Of a stretch of DNA of 64,000 nucleotides, positions 53,550 to 63,492 are shown piece after piece (the stretch's first letter is position 1; each line of letters opens with the position of its first letter). A program made the position numbers and the translations under genes. The stretch is from Methanothrix soehngenii GP6 (GTDB lineage Archaea > Halobacteriota > Methanosarcinia > Methanotrichales > Methanotrichaceae), in the NCBI RefSeq assembly GCF_000204415.1, contig NC_015416.1:992001-1056000 (forward strand). Direction: 5' to 3'. Below the pieces are notes generated by a model that had not been told where the DNA came from, ran no database searches, and saw only the letters and a list, made by a program, of their open reading frames with translations.

Positions 53550-55073
53550 ATGCTAAATCTGCCAATTGCCCTCAATGATTCGAGAATTAAGAAGTTATAT
53601 CTGATCACATTCGCTATTTCCTGTTGCTATTTGCTCCTGCACTTCAATAGCTCGATTGATGGTTTTGCACCGCTTCAAGTAGGCGCAATAGATGAAACGG
53701 TTGACAGGGGAGTTCTGCTCGATGCATACAGAAATACCGTTCCTACATTTTATGTATTGGGTTCAGAGCTGGCAATGGTATTAAATGAAAATTGCCGCTT
53801 TTTATTATATTCCCCAGTTCAGCTCATACCCTATGCAGTGCTTTTTTTTGTTCTGATGCTAAAGATTTCCAACAGTTATTTTTTGGCTAGCTTGGTATCG
53901 ATTGCTGAGTTGATGACTGGATTCACAGGGACCCAACGGATCTTCTTTTGGCCGCACGGTGTAGGAAATATATTATATTTTGCTCTACTAATATTATTCT
54001 TATTAACTTTTTATAATAAGGATAAATCCGGGTGGCAATATCACCTCATGACCGTATTGATAGGGATTTCCCTGGTGTTTACATCATATGATGTTATTTT
54101 CACATATCTTCTCTTTTTGTCTTCATATATAGTTTATACAATGTTATTTAATAATCCTGCATATTTAAATAGGTATAAACCTGATTATAGGCAGAGCCAA
54201 TCGATAAAATTATTCACTTTGTTGATAATTATTGAGATGGGGCTCACAGAATTCGTCTACGATAATTTTATTTATGCTCTGAAATCACCCGAATCCTTCA
54301 CTATGTCTGTGCTGGATAAGTTCTTATTAGCCTATTTTTCTACGAATATTAAAGATAACATTATAAGAGATATGTATATTCAATACCCAGGATCTATAAA
54401 TTTCTATGGCTATATTAAGTATTTCATTCTTTTAGCATTCCTTGTTTTGTTTTTGATTAGTTTTATATATAATACAAATGTAAGGTATAAAAGAGAGACG
54501 GCATTTGTTATATCGATATTGTCCTCTATGCTGATTTGGGCAGCCATTCGCTTATTAATAGGTCATGTTGAAATCGGATTTTTTTATTACCCAGCCATAT
54601 TCAGCATAGCCTGGCTGTATAGGAACGGAGGATCTTTTAAGAGATGGGCAACGATTGGCGTGATAATATTATTGATCCTGAATCCTATCTATCACATCCT
54701 CATATATAATTCAAACCTATCTAATAAAGATATAGATAAGTTTGACTATATCAATATGCCTTTATCGTGGTGTAAAGAAGAGACGAATGGGGCCCAGACG
54801 AAAAGCGATGAGCTCACAAAAAATTTCTATCTTTTGGAATACAGATCTAATAACTTCCAGACCTTTGATGAGAATGACGTTGCATTCCTCCTGAACAGGA
54901 GAGAGCATAGTCCTAATGACCTTTTTGTTATAAACAGAGACTTAAATATATTGAATATAGGAAATTGGATTCAGATAAAACCCTGGAGAATCTCTGACGA
55001 TATATTGAATGGAAATAAAAAAATAAATAAGGTTTTGAGTACGGACAAGATCTTCATTTACATGAAACGTTGA
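53550..55073 (+). CDS. Polytopic membrane protein, probable glycan-cluster transferase
   Basis: 507 residues with about ten to eleven transmembrane segments followed by a 110-residue soluble C-terminal domain. Architecture is GT-C-like or GtrII-like, but the DxD/ExD in the first luminal loop is only tentatively visible (GAIDETVDRG). AT-rich codon use. Position between glycosyltransferases suggests a lipid-sugar-dependent transferase or polymerase. Not recognised with certainty. Confidence 0.7.
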   Translation: MLNLPIALNDSRIKKLYLITFAISCCYLLLHFNSSIDGFAPLQVGAIDETVDRGVLLDAYRNTVPTFYVLGSELAMVLNENCRFLLYSPVQLIPYAVLFFVLMLKISNSYFLASLVSIAELMTGFTGTQRIFFWPHGVGNILYFALLILFLLTFYNKDKSGWQYHLMTVLIGISLVFTSYDVIFTYLLFLSSYIVYTMLFNNPAYLNRYKPDYRQSQSIKLFTLLIIIEMGLTEFVYDNFIYALKSPESFTMSVLDKFLLAYFSTNIKDNIIRDMYIQYPGSINFYGYIKYFILLAFLVLFLISFIYNTNVRYKRETAFVISILSSMLIWAAIRLLIGHVEIGFFYYPAIFSIAWLYRNGGSFKRWATIGVIILLILNPIYHILIYNSNLSNKDIDKFDYINMPLSWCKEETNGAQTKSDELTKNFYLLEYRSNNFQTFDENDVAFLLNRREHSPNDLFVINRDLNILNIGNWIQIKPWRISDDILNGNKKINKVLSTDKIFIYMKR

Positions 55074-55298
55074 TTCACATTCTATTTGACTAGATAATTA
55101 TATTTTAACAGATTTGCGATCAATGACCCTGCATTTTCAGATTCCTGTATGCAAAATTAAACTTCATATCAGGAAGATCTGCATAGACTATAAATATAGC
55201 TATAAAGATAGCCGATTGAATCCGGATAGATCACCATGATGCAGGGTATCCTAAGTGCTAAATGGCTTGTATATAATGAATAGATTAGAGGCTGTAGA

Positions 55299-56288
55299 AT
55301 GGATAATCATTGGAGCAGAAAAAAGGTATTAGTCACTGGAGCAGGTGGCTTTATAGGGAGCCATCTTATTGAGCGTCTTATAGATTTAGGCGCTGATGTA
55401 AAGGGCTTTGCAAGATACAATTCGAGGAACGATTGGGGATTGCTGGAGATAATCCCATCCCAAAAGCTCGATTCTCTGCAGATCATTTCAGGAGATCTTC
55501 AGGATTATGATGCGGTATTTAGCGCAGTTAGAGACGTAGATGTTATTTTTCATCTCGGATCGTTGATATCAATCCCTTACTCATATATTAGGCCCAGAGA
55601 TACTATTGAAAATAACATATTAAGTACATTGAATATCCTCACGGCAGCGAGGGATTTGGGTGTGGAGAAGGTCGTCCATACATCCTCCAGCGAGGTCTAC
55701 GGCACAGCCTTATATGTGCCCATCGACGAAAAGCATCCACTTCAGGGCCAGTCCCCCTATTCCGCCAGCAAGATAGGAGCGGATAAAATAGCGGAGAGCT
55801 TTTATTGCTCTTTTGATCTGCCTGTGGCAACGATCAGGCCCTTTAATACATACGGACCCAGGCAGTCTGCGAGAGCGATAATCCCCACGATCATAACTCA
55901 AGCTATTGAGCAAGAGAAGATAAAATTGGGATCCTTATTCCCTACACGGGATTATACATTCGTCAAAGACACCGTAAATGGATTTATAAGGACGGCTGAA
56001 TCAAAAAGCTCCATTGGAGAGGTGATCAACATCGGTTCAAATTTTGAGATATCCATGGGGGACCTGGCCCAGAGAATCTCATCATTATTGAACAAAGATA
56101 TTATGATAATGCAGGATTCGTCAAGAGTCCGACCTCTTAAAAGCGAGGTAAAGAGACTGTGGTGTGACAATGCAAAAGCCAAGAGATTGCTGGGATGGGA
56201 ACCGCAGGTCTCCTTAGATGAGGGCCTGAAGGAGACAATAGAATGGATTTCCGAGAATAAAAAAATGATCAAATTAGTAAAATGCTAG
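55299..56288 (+). CDS. NAD-dependent 4,6-dehydratase, LegB-like
   Basis: 329-residue extended SDR. The nucleotide-binding GAGGFIGSHL and the active-site YSASK (in QGQSPYSASKIGADKIAES) are intact. RPFNTYGPRQSARAIIPTII and LGSLFPTRDYTFVKDT closely match the LegB group (UDP-GlcNAc 4,6-dehydratase of legionaminic acid synthesis) rather than GDP-mannose dehydratases. A similar dehydratase for a 4,6-dideoxy sugar is the safe description. AGAGG lies 8 bases before ATG. Confidence 0.82.
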   Translation: MDNHWSRKKVLVTGAGGFIGSHLIERLIDLGADVKGFARYNSRNDWGLLEIIPSQKLDSLQIISGDLQDYDAVFSAVRDVDVIFHLGSLISIPYSYIRPRDTIENNILSTLNILTAARDLGVEKVVHTSSSEVYGTALYVPIDEKHPLQGQSPYSASKIGADKIAESFYCSFDLPVATIRPFNTYGPRQSARAIIPTIITQAIEQEKIKLGSLFPTRDYTFVKDTVNGFIRTAESKSSIGEVINIGSNFEISMGDLAQRISSLLNKDIMIMQDSSRVRPLKSEVKRLWCDNAKAKRLLGWEPQVSLDEGLKETIEWISENKKMIKLVKC

Positions 56289-56296
56289 GAGAGTAA

Positions 56297-57019
56297 ATGA
56301 AGGCCGTGATCCTCGCGGGTGGGCTGGGCACGAGACTCAAGCCCTATACTACCGTTTTTCCCAAACCTCTCATGCCTATTGGAGAGTCACCCATTTTGGA
56401 GATAATCGTCAAGCAATTGAAAGCCAAAGGCTTCAATGAGATCACCCTGGCAGTTGGACATCTATCGGAATTGATTATGGCTTTTTTTAATAACGGCAGC
56501 AAATACGGGCTAAAGATAGAATATTCTAAAGAAGAGAAGAAACTTGGAACCGCCGGGGGGTTGGGCCTGCTAAAGAACAAGCTAGAGGACGATTTTCTGG
56601 TGATGAATGGTGATGTCCTGACAGGCCTGGATTTTTCTGAATTCCTTGAATTTCACAAAGAAACGGGATCAATAGCAACCATAGCGCTCAATAGAAGACA
56701 CGTTGATATTGATTTCGGCGTGGTTGAGCTCGATGAGAACAGGACTCTCATTGGATATATCGAAAAGCCAAAGATCGATTATCTGGTAAGCATGGGCGTT
56801 TACGCATTTAATGAAAGCATTCTCGAATATATACCGTCACACGAATATTTGGATATCCCAGATTTGATGAAGAGATTGCTCTCCGAAGGGGAGAAGGTCA
56901 ATGGTTTCATCCATGATGGATACTGGCTGGATATCGGAAGGCCAGATGATTACATTAAAGCTAATGAAGATATACAGAAAATATATCGCGAGCTGGGAGT
57001 AAGCATAGATGAGGCTTAG
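56297..57019 (+). CDS. Sugar-phosphate nucleotidyltransferase
   Basis: 240 residues. GGLGTRLKPYTTVFPKPLMP is the signature; MNGDVLTGLDF gives the metal-binding Asp. No C-terminal hexapeptide domain, as in the short glucose-1-P or LegF-like forms. It activates a sugar phosphate, substrate unknown, for the adjacent dehydratases. The AGGAG site precedes the ATG; the 3' end overlaps the next gene by 11 bp. Confidence 0.88.
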   Translation: MKAVILAGGLGTRLKPYTTVFPKPLMPIGESPILEIIVKQLKAKGFNEITLAVGHLSELIMAFFNNGSKYGLKIEYSKEEKKLGTAGGLGLLKNKLEDDFLVMNGDVLTGLDFSEFLEFHKETGSIATIALNRRHVDIDFGVVELDENRTLIGYIEKPKIDYLVSMGVYAFNESILEYIPSHEYLDIPDLMKRLLSEGEKVNGFIHDGYWLDIGRPDDYIKANEDIQKIYRELGVSIDEA

Positions 57020-57896
57020 CGAAAAGCGAGTGATAATCACTGGCGCTAATGGATTCGTGGGCAGGCATCTGGTCAATGCGCTCAACGGAATGGGCTCGTC
57101 AGTCACATTGCTTAAGGACATCAATGGAAATAGCTTAGATATAAGGAAAAAGAATCTCATCAAAAGCAGTTTAGATTATTTAAGCGATGTAGATGTCATC
57201 TATCATCTAGCAGCGATAGCTTCGGTAAACTCATCATATGAGAATCCCCACGATACCTATGAGACAAATGTTCTGGGTACTTTAAATATATTGGAGCTTT
57301 GCCGATTATATGATATAAATAAAATTGTTTATGCAAGTTCTTATGTTTATGGGAAGCCGCATTATCTGCCCATCGACGAAAATCACATGACGAATCCAAC
57401 CAATCCATATTCGAGAAGCAAGTTGATTGGCGAAGAACTCTGCAAATCATATCATGATGATTTTGGAATAGAATGTATAGTTCTCAGGCCGTTCAATATC
57501 TATGGGCCCGGTCAAAGATCCGATTTTCTGATCCCAATGATTATATCCTGCATTAAAAGCGGAGAAGTTATCGTGAGAGACCCAGAACCCAAAAGGGATT
57601 TCATTTACATTACCGACATGATCGATGCCTATATCAGAGCAGGCGAATACGAAGGCGATTTTGATATATTTAATATCGGATATGGGGAGAGCTATAGCGT
57701 TAAGGAGATAATTGAAAAAATTATAAAGCTACATGGATCAGAGACCAGGGTAATTTACCGAGGAGAAAGGCGCAGAAACGAGATAATGGACTGCTATTCG
57801 AGCACCAAAAAGGCTAAAGATATCCTTGGCTGGAGCCCCCACATTAATATAGATGAGGGCTTGAGACTGATGATAAATAGCCTGAATCCATGCTGA
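57009..57896 (+). CDS. NAD-dependent sugar epimerase/dehydratase
   Basis: 295-residue extended SDR with GANGFVGRHLV and active-site YSRSK (TNPYSRSKLIGEE). RPFNIYGPGQRSDFLIP and RDFIYITDMIDAYI are typical of UDP-glucose 4-epimerase-like and GDP-sugar enzymes. Substrate unassigned. The ATG lies inside the last codons of the nucleotidyltransferase, an 11-bp overlap. Confidence 0.87.
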   Translation: MRLSEKRVIITGANGFVGRHLVNALNGMGSSVTLLKDINGNSLDIRKKNLIKSSLDYLSDVDVIYHLAAIASVNSSYENPHDTYETNVLGTLNILELCRLYDINKIVYASSYVYGKPHYLPIDENHMTNPTNPYSRSKLIGEELCKSYHDDFGIECIVLRPFNIYGPGQRSDFLIPMIISCIKSGEVIVRDPEPKRDFIYITDMIDAYIRAGEYEGDFDIFNIGYGESYSVKEIIEKIIKLHGSETRVIYRGERRRNEIMDCYSSTKKAKDILGWSPHINIDEGLRLMINSLNPC

Positions 57897-57971
57897 AGAT
57901 TCGCGTCCGATCTTCAAGAGACAACTTCATAAGACGAGCTGATGAAAATAGCAATTAATGGTAGAGGATCT

Positions 57972-58415
57972 ATGAAGATAGCGATTGTATGCTCTCATGG
58001 AGGACATCTCACTCAAATGCTATATCTGATGGATGCATTTAAAGGTAACGATATTATAATTATTACCTATGACTCCAAGAGAACGCAAGAGTTGGATTAT
58101 AAAAAATATTTAGTGAAAAATATAGGCTATAATCCTGTGAGGATGCTCACGGCAGCAATTACATTTCTCAGAGTATTTTCAAGATACAGGCCCGATCTTA
58201 TAATCAGCAATGGATCTGAGATAGCCATCCCTGCATTATACATTGGGAGACTACTGGGCGCGAAAATCATATTCATAGAGAGCTGGGCAAGGGTGAATAA
58301 TCCTTCCCTCACCGGCAGGCTTGTATATCCTATTGCGGATCATTTTTTGGTTCAATGGCCGCAGTTGATTTCCAAATATGGAAAGAAAGCGGTATTTGAG
58401 GGGGCTTTAATATGA
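57972..58415 (+). CDS. Alg14-like/PssD-type glycosyltransferase subunit
   Basis: 147 residues. IAIVCSHGGHLTQML at the start and RPDLIISNGSEIAIPALYIG match Alg14, the membrane-recruiting half of split UDP-GlcNAc/glycosyl transferases. ATG 57972 has AGAGGATC upstream; an earlier ATG at 57942 encodes a near-repeat of the same opening (MKIAI). It overlaps the Alg13-like gene by 4 nt, so the two subunits are made together. Confidence 0.87.
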   Translation: MKIAIVCSHGGHLTQMLYLMDAFKGNDIIIITYDSKRTQELDYKKYLVKNIGYNPVRMLTAAITFLRVFSRYRPDLIISNGSEIAIPALYIGRLLGAKIIFIESWARVNNPSLTGRLVYPIADHFLVQWPQLISKYGKKAVFEGALI

Positions 58416-58876
58416 TCTTCGTGACCGTTGGCATGCATAATCAGGGTTTCGACAGACTAATAGAAAAATGCGACCTTCTTGCAGGACAAATCGAGGATAA
58501 AATGATAATACAAAAGGGATCTACCAGTTACTGCCCGCGAAATGCCGAATACTTCGACTTTGCCAGCAATGAAGAATTCCTGAAGCTCATAAGACAATCC
58601 TCCACAGTAATAACCCATGATGGTGCAGGCTCTATTCTCAACTGCCTCCTGAATAAAAAAAGGACTATTGTCGTGCCAAGATTGAAGGAGTATAATGAAT
58701 GCAGATATGACAATAAATTGGATTTGGCTTTGGAATTGCATAAGATGAAAAAGATACATCTGGTAACAGATCTTGCTTTGCTTACTCCAGAGTTAATTAG
58801 AGAAGCAAAAGCTGCAAATAGCGACCAATTTGAGAATACTTTGCTTATTAATATTAAAAAATACATAACAAAATAA
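58412..58876 (+). CDS. Alg13-like/PssE-type glycosyltransferase subunit
   Basis: 154 residues. IFVTVGMHNQGFDRLI and VITHDGAGSILNCL are the catalytic GT28 C-terminal-like features, including the HDGAGS donor-binding loop. It pairs with the preceding Alg14-like protein to add the second sugar on a lipid-linked carrier, as in eukaryotic and bacterial capsule systems. Confidence 0.88.
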   Translation: MIFVTVGMHNQGFDRLIEKCDLLAGQIEDKMIIQKGSTSYCPRNAEYFDFASNEEFLKLIRQSSTVITHDGAGSILNCLLNKKRTIVVPRLKEYNECRYDNKLDLALELHKMKKIHLVTDLALLTPELIREAKAANSDQFENTLLINIKKYITK

Positions 58877-59040
58877 CGTTGTGGGTAATACGGTTATTGA
58901 CATGAAAAAATCTATATAAAAAATAATTTGCGAGCATATAATTACACATTCATTGACATGATGTGTTTATGGTTAGATCAAAAAAAATGCCCAGCATCTT
59001 TATGGATAACGAAACAAGGTAGATAACGAGGGTTAAATCG

Positions 59041-60216
59041 ATGTCAAACCGAAAAAGCCTCCTGGCAATTACCCCTACCTACAACTATTTTGTCAAAGAT
59101 CAGATAGAGTCCATATCCAGTGATTTTAAATCGATTGATGTCTTCGTATACCATAATCCAATCACTGAGATATCAAATTATTTGCCCATTCACGAGTTGA
59201 GCCTCTTTACAAAAAAGTCCCTAATAGAGTATTCTGGCAAGCCAGAGAATGTGTCGGTATCAACAGTTCCGACCTTTTTTATCCCCATTGATTATCAATA
59301 CCGCCATTTAGGAGAGAAGCATTATCGAAAGATTTTAAATATGATTGTCCAGAAGAAGCGGGAGCCCGACCTTATTCATTCTCATTTCGTATGGACATCG
59401 GGCTATGTGGGAGCCAGGCTAAAGGAAAGATACCATATACCACTGATCATCTCAGGATACGGATATGACCTATATGATCTACCATTCAAGAATCCTCAAT
59501 GGAGAGAGAGAATCCGGGGCATATTGAACGATTCTGATTGCATAATCACCGTCAGCAACCGCCTCGCGGATTATATTAGGAAACTAGATGTAAATACACC
59601 GGTAGAGATCTTGCCAACAGGATATGATGGCAAACGCTTCTATCCCCGCGATCAGCAGGCATGCAGAAGAACATTAAGACTGCCTGAGAAAAAAAGGATA
59701 ATCCTGACCATTGGAAGCCTGGTAAAGGTTAAGGGGCACATAGACCTCATCCATGCCATCAGTGAGCTTGAAGGAAGATCAAAAGACATTTTATGTATAA
59801 TCTTAGGAGAGGGAAATCTCAGAAATGAACTGCAGAAGGAGATAAAAAAATGTGGCCTCGAAGAGGTCATAAAGCTCGTTGGAAGGAAGCCCAGAGAGGA
59901 GCTCCCTCTGTGGATAAATGCCTGTGACATATTTGTGCTGCCAAGCTTGAACGAGGGAAACCCTACGGTGATGTTTGAGGCTCTGGCCTGCGGCATACCT
60001 TTTGTTAGCACCGATGTGGGCGGGGTCTCAGATATCATCACATCAAAAGAGTATGGCCTCATATGCGAGTGCAATGATTGCATGGATTTATGCAATAAAA
60101 TGCTCGATGCGCTGAATATAAAATGGAATAGAGATGCAATCCAAAGCCATGCACTGCAATATGAATGGGACAGACAGAGACAGAACCTGCTTGAAATTTA
60201 TAAAAAATTCATGTGA
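59041..60216 (+). CDS. GT4 family glycosyltransferase
   Basis: 391 residues, GT-B fold. LIHSHFVWTSGYVGARL in the N-terminal half and the C-terminal donor site LTIGSLVKVKGHIDLI, VLPSLNEGNPTVMFEALACG (Glu-x7-Glu-type) are plain. The 164-bp spacer upstream contains a fresh AT-rich promoter-like stretch, so this gene may start a second transcript. GAGGG lies 9 bases before ATG. Confidence 0.9.
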   Translation: MSNRKSLLAITPTYNYFVKDQIESISSDFKSIDVFVYHNPITEISNYLPIHELSLFTKKSLIEYSGKPENVSVSTVPTFFIPIDYQYRHLGEKHYRKILNMIVQKKREPDLIHSHFVWTSGYVGARLKERYHIPLIISGYGYDLYDLPFKNPQWRERIRGILNDSDCIITVSNRLADYIRKLDVNTPVEILPTGYDGKRFYPRDQQACRRTLRLPEKKRIILTIGSLVKVKGHIDLIHAISELEGRSKDILCIILGEGNLRNELQKEIKKCGLEEVIKLVGRKPREELPLWINACDIFVLPSLNEGNPTVMFEALACGIPFVSTDVGGVSDIITSKEYGLICECNDCMDLCNKMLDALNIKWNRDAIQSHALQYEWDRQRQNLLEIYKKFM

Positions 60217-60286
60217 TCAGCTGAATTGCAGTCATGCAATAATATAAGAGCCATTTGGATTTAGTTAGAGGATTCTGAGGACGATT

Positions 60287-62122
60287 ATGTGTGGAATCAA
60301 TGGTTTTAACTGGAAAGACGAATATATAATAGAAAAAATGAACTCCAGTTTGCGGCATAGGGGTCCAGATGATGAAGGAATTTATGTCGATGAAGAGGTT
60401 TCATTAGGGCACTTGCGCCTGTCCATCATCGACCTATCCGAAAATGGCCATCAACCGATGTCTGATCGTCAAGATAAATTTTTTATAATATATAACGGAG
60501 AGGTTTATAATTTTCAGGCTCTTAGAGAGGAGCTGGAATTACTGGGATATTCATTTAAATCCAATACGGATACAGAGGTCATATTATATTCCTATATGCA
60601 ATGGAAAGAGCGATGTCTGGAAAAGTTCAATGGAATGTTTGCCTTTGCAGTATACGATTCTGAAAGCAAGAGACTTTTTTTGGCGAGAGATCGTATGGGA
60701 ATTAAGCCGCTATATTATTATTTCGATGAAAAAAACGAAGTTTTTTTGTTTTCTTCGGAGATTCCACCCCTGCTGGAACACAAGATCGATATCGAACCGA
60801 ACAAAAAGTTGATAAAAGATTATTTACTTTATAATGTATCGGATCACACTGACGAGACTTTCTTTGGCGGGATAAAGAAGATTCCCAAAGGCTGCTATGC
60901 CACCTTTGATCTCATGCGATGTGAGTTAGAGATAAAAGAGTGGTATAATATAAAATATAATGAGAGATTCGCAGGCACATACGAGGAGGCAATATCTACA
61001 TTTAGAGATTTGATGGTGGATAGTGTGGATATCAGATTGATCAGCGATGTTCCAGTGGGCACATGTCTGAGCGGGGGAATCGATTCATCTGCCATTGCAT
61101 GCTTGATAAACAGGAAAATGAAGATAAAGACATTTTCAGCGGTCTACAATGGCTATGAGAGAGATGAATCAAGATACATATCGATTGTGGCAGAGAAGAC
61201 GGGCATGGCCAACTACAGAGTTCACCCCACTGCGGAAAAGCTGAGAGAGGATTTGTTTAAAATTATTAAATTAATTGGAGAGCCTTTTCCCTCCGCCTCC
61301 ATTTATGCCCAAAATTGCGTGCAGAAATTGGCCAAGGGCAATGATGTCACTGTGGTGCTGGACGGTCAGGGTGCAGATGAGCTTCTGGCTGGATATCACT
61401 ATTTTCTAGGTTTTTATCTAGTAGACTTATTAAAAACCTTAAGGCTAAAGAGGTTCGCCTCTGAATGCTACAATTTGATTAAGGGCAAGGAATATATGAT
61501 CGGCATCCAGTCTTCATTATATCTTTTGCTGCCCATATTTATAAGAGAGCAGATTTTTCTGCGCGAATCCCTGCTATCCAGAGAAATGATGAACGGATCC
61601 GTTGCCACGACAGAATACTTTAAAAATTTTTCCGATTGCAGATCCTTGGGACAATCCCTGGAGTTCCATCTGAAATACCGGCTAGAGCAGCTATTGAAAT
61701 GGGAGGACAGAAACTCAATGGGAAATCAAACCGAATCACGAGTTCCGTTTCTTGATTATAGAATAATTGAATTCATATCGGGATTGCCTGACGACTTCAT
61801 AATAAGAGAAGGAAGAACTAAGGCACTGCTCAGGGATGCGATGATCGATATCGTGCCCAGTGAGATATTAAAGAGACGGGATAAGATCGGATATGAGACC
61901 CCTGATGCATATTGGCTGAAGACCGAGGACTTCGAAAAGCTTTTGAGCGATTGGTTTTTAAGGGGCGAACCCCTGTGCAGAGAGTACATTGATCTGAAAA
62001 AGCTGCGCCATCAGATAAAAGAGCATATACATAAGAACAAAAATCACGCTCGAAATCTATGGAAGGCCATCTTCCTGGAAGCCTGGCTTAAAACCTTTTT
62101 TCCCAACAGGAATCGGATGTAA
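60287..62122 (+). CDS. asnB: Asparagine synthase (glutamine-hydrolysing) family amidotransferase
   Basis: 611 residues. The N-terminal nucleophile Cys2 (MCGINGF) and LRHRGPDDEG define the glutaminase; SGGIDSSAIACL is the ATP pyrophosphatase loop of the synthetase half. It may make asparagine, but its place at the end of a glycan cluster suggests amidation of a sugar carboxylate, as described for WbpG/ AsnB-like enzymes. The sequence alone does not decide. GAGG before ATG 60287; AT-rich. Confidence 0.88.
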   Translation: MCGINGFNWKDEYIIEKMNSSLRHRGPDDEGIYVDEEVSLGHLRLSIIDLSENGHQPMSDRQDKFFIIYNGEVYNFQALREELELLGYSFKSNTDTEVILYSYMQWKERCLEKFNGMFAFAVYDSESKRLFLARDRMGIKPLYYYFDEKNEVFLFSSEIPPLLEHKIDIEPNKKLIKDYLLYNVSDHTDETFFGGIKKIPKGCYATFDLMRCELEIKEWYNIKYNERFAGTYEEAISTFRDLMVDSVDIRLISDVPVGTCLSGGIDSSAIACLINRKMKIKTFSAVYNGYERDESRYISIVAEKTGMANYRVHPTAEKLREDLFKIIKLIGEPFPSASIYAQNCVQKLAKGNDVTVVLDGQGADELLAGYHYFLGFYLVDLLKTLRLKRFASECYNLIKGKEYMIGIQSSLYLLLPIFIREQIFLRESLLSREMMNGSVATTEYFKNFSDCRSLGQSLEFHLKYRLEQLLKWEDRNSMGNQTESRVPFLDYRIIEFISGLPDDFIIREGRTKALLRDAMIDIVPSEILKRRDKIGYETPDAYWLKTEDFEKLLSDWFLRGEPLCREYIDLKKLRHQIKEHIHKNKNHARNLWKAIFLEAWLKTFFPNRNRM

Positions 62123-62172
62123 GCCTCGAGGGCCAAGGCTCATGGACCCCGAGAGCCTTGAAATATTCTCAT

Positions 62173-63492
62173 TCAGACATCTGGAAGACCGAATCCATAC
62201 GATCCCTGATTATTGAGCGTTCCCTCCACAATCATCGATCCAATGGAGGAAGAATAGCAGTACATGATATTAATGCTCGTCCCCGGAGCACAGTCTATGG
62301 TATGCTTTGCAGGTATGAATACGGTTCCGATCAGCGTTGCCATTGCTGTGCTTGGATCGATGCCCCGGAGATAGGCGCAGGCATATGAGGCATTGACTGC
62401 GCCCCCGCGCAGAGTTGCTGTCGCAGATCCCAATACATGCAATGCATAATATCCATCCAAAACGCAATTTTCAAGGGTTGCTGCCGTGGGACCATCGATG
62501 TCGGCGTCTATATAAGATGCCCCTCCATAAGAGCTGGCTTTATTCCGGTCCGATTTGAAGAAGGACTCCTTGATATGGACTCCAATCGAGCTATGAATCA
62601 ATAGACCATATGCATTCGGACTCGCAGTACAATCCATGTTGACGCTGGACATCTGCAGATCATTTATGCACCATATGGTGAGAGGGGAGGCAATGCACGA
62701 TATGTCTTTTACCACAATGCGGTCTTTTGTCCGAGTTTGGTAATCGTTATTCCCATGGATTGTTAGCCCGGTTCTGCAGCGTTCAAAAACACAATCAGAG
62801 ACAACAGTATCCTGTGCGGTATCAAGGAGTATGCCCTCCAGGCTGCAGTCTCTGGCAACTACATTGGTTATGGAAGAATGCGATTCAGATCCCATCCCAT
62901 TATTTCCCAGGTACAAGCCGGTTCCATATGAGTTCTTAAACTCAAGGTTGTAGTAATTGCCGCCGGACCTGGGGCTGCCGGTCAATATCAGCGAAGCGCC
63001 ATCTTTGTACCATTGTTCCTGATTGTCCCTGTTGCCATCAAAGGTCATATTGGCAACAGTAAAGGCGGTAAAACCCGGATCCAGAGAGATTGCACGGTTG
63101 AGCATCATCGCTACAGGATGGCCGACGGAGAATTGGTTTGGTTTTAATTTTAGTACGGTTATGCCTGCCCCATAGCCGAAGATGTGGACATTCTTGTTGC
63201 CCAATATAGGAATGCAGATCCAGAAAGGATTCAAATCCCCTTCGTCCAAGTAGAATTGAGTGTCCGCGCTGAGAAGGTACTCCCCATTGGAGATTAAGAC
63301 ATTGCCATTATCGGGGACGAAAGTTATGGCCTCTGTTATTACTCGAGAGTCGTCAGTTCCAGCCACACCGCTGGAGATCACATTGCCACCAACATCCCTA
63401 GCAATGATCGATCCGCCTTCGATAGATACGATAACATGATATACAATATCATTCAAATTTTTTATATCAGATCCCTCTGATAGTGAGCTCAT
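62173..63492 (-). CDS. Right-handed beta-helix (pectate-lyase-3-like) protein
   Basis: 439 residues of repeating beta-helix coils (TGLYLGNNGMGSESHSSI, SDCVFERCRTGLTIHGNNDY). N-terminal half has Pectate_lyase_3-like DDSRVITEAI. No signal peptide or C-terminal anchor is seen, so export, if any, would be by another route. May be a polysaccharide-modifying enzyme or epimerase acting on the neighbouring glycan. Convergent with asnB with a 50-bp gap; the ATG lies 508 bp from the window end. Confidence 0.78.
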   Translation of the reverse strand: MSSLSEGSDIKNLNDIVYHVIVSIEGGSIIARDVGGNVISSGVAGTDDSRVITEAITFVPDNGNVLISNGEYLLSADTQFYLDEGDLNPFWICIPILGNKNVHIFGYGAGITVLKLKPNQFSVGHPVAMMLNRAISLDPGFTAFTVANMTFDGNRDNQEQWYKDGASLILTGSPRSGGNYYNLEFKNSYGTGLYLGNNGMGSESHSSITNVVARDCSLEGILLDTAQDTVVSDCVFERCRTGLTIHGNNDYQTRTKDRIVVKDISCIASPLTIWCINDLQMSSVNMDCTASPNAYGLLIHSSIGVHIKESFFKSDRNKASSYGGASYIDADIDGPTAATLENCVLDGYYALHVLGSATATLRGGAVNASYACAYLRGIDPSTAMATLIGTVFIPAKHTIDCAPGTSINIMYCYSSSIGSMIVEGTLNNQGSYGFGLPDV

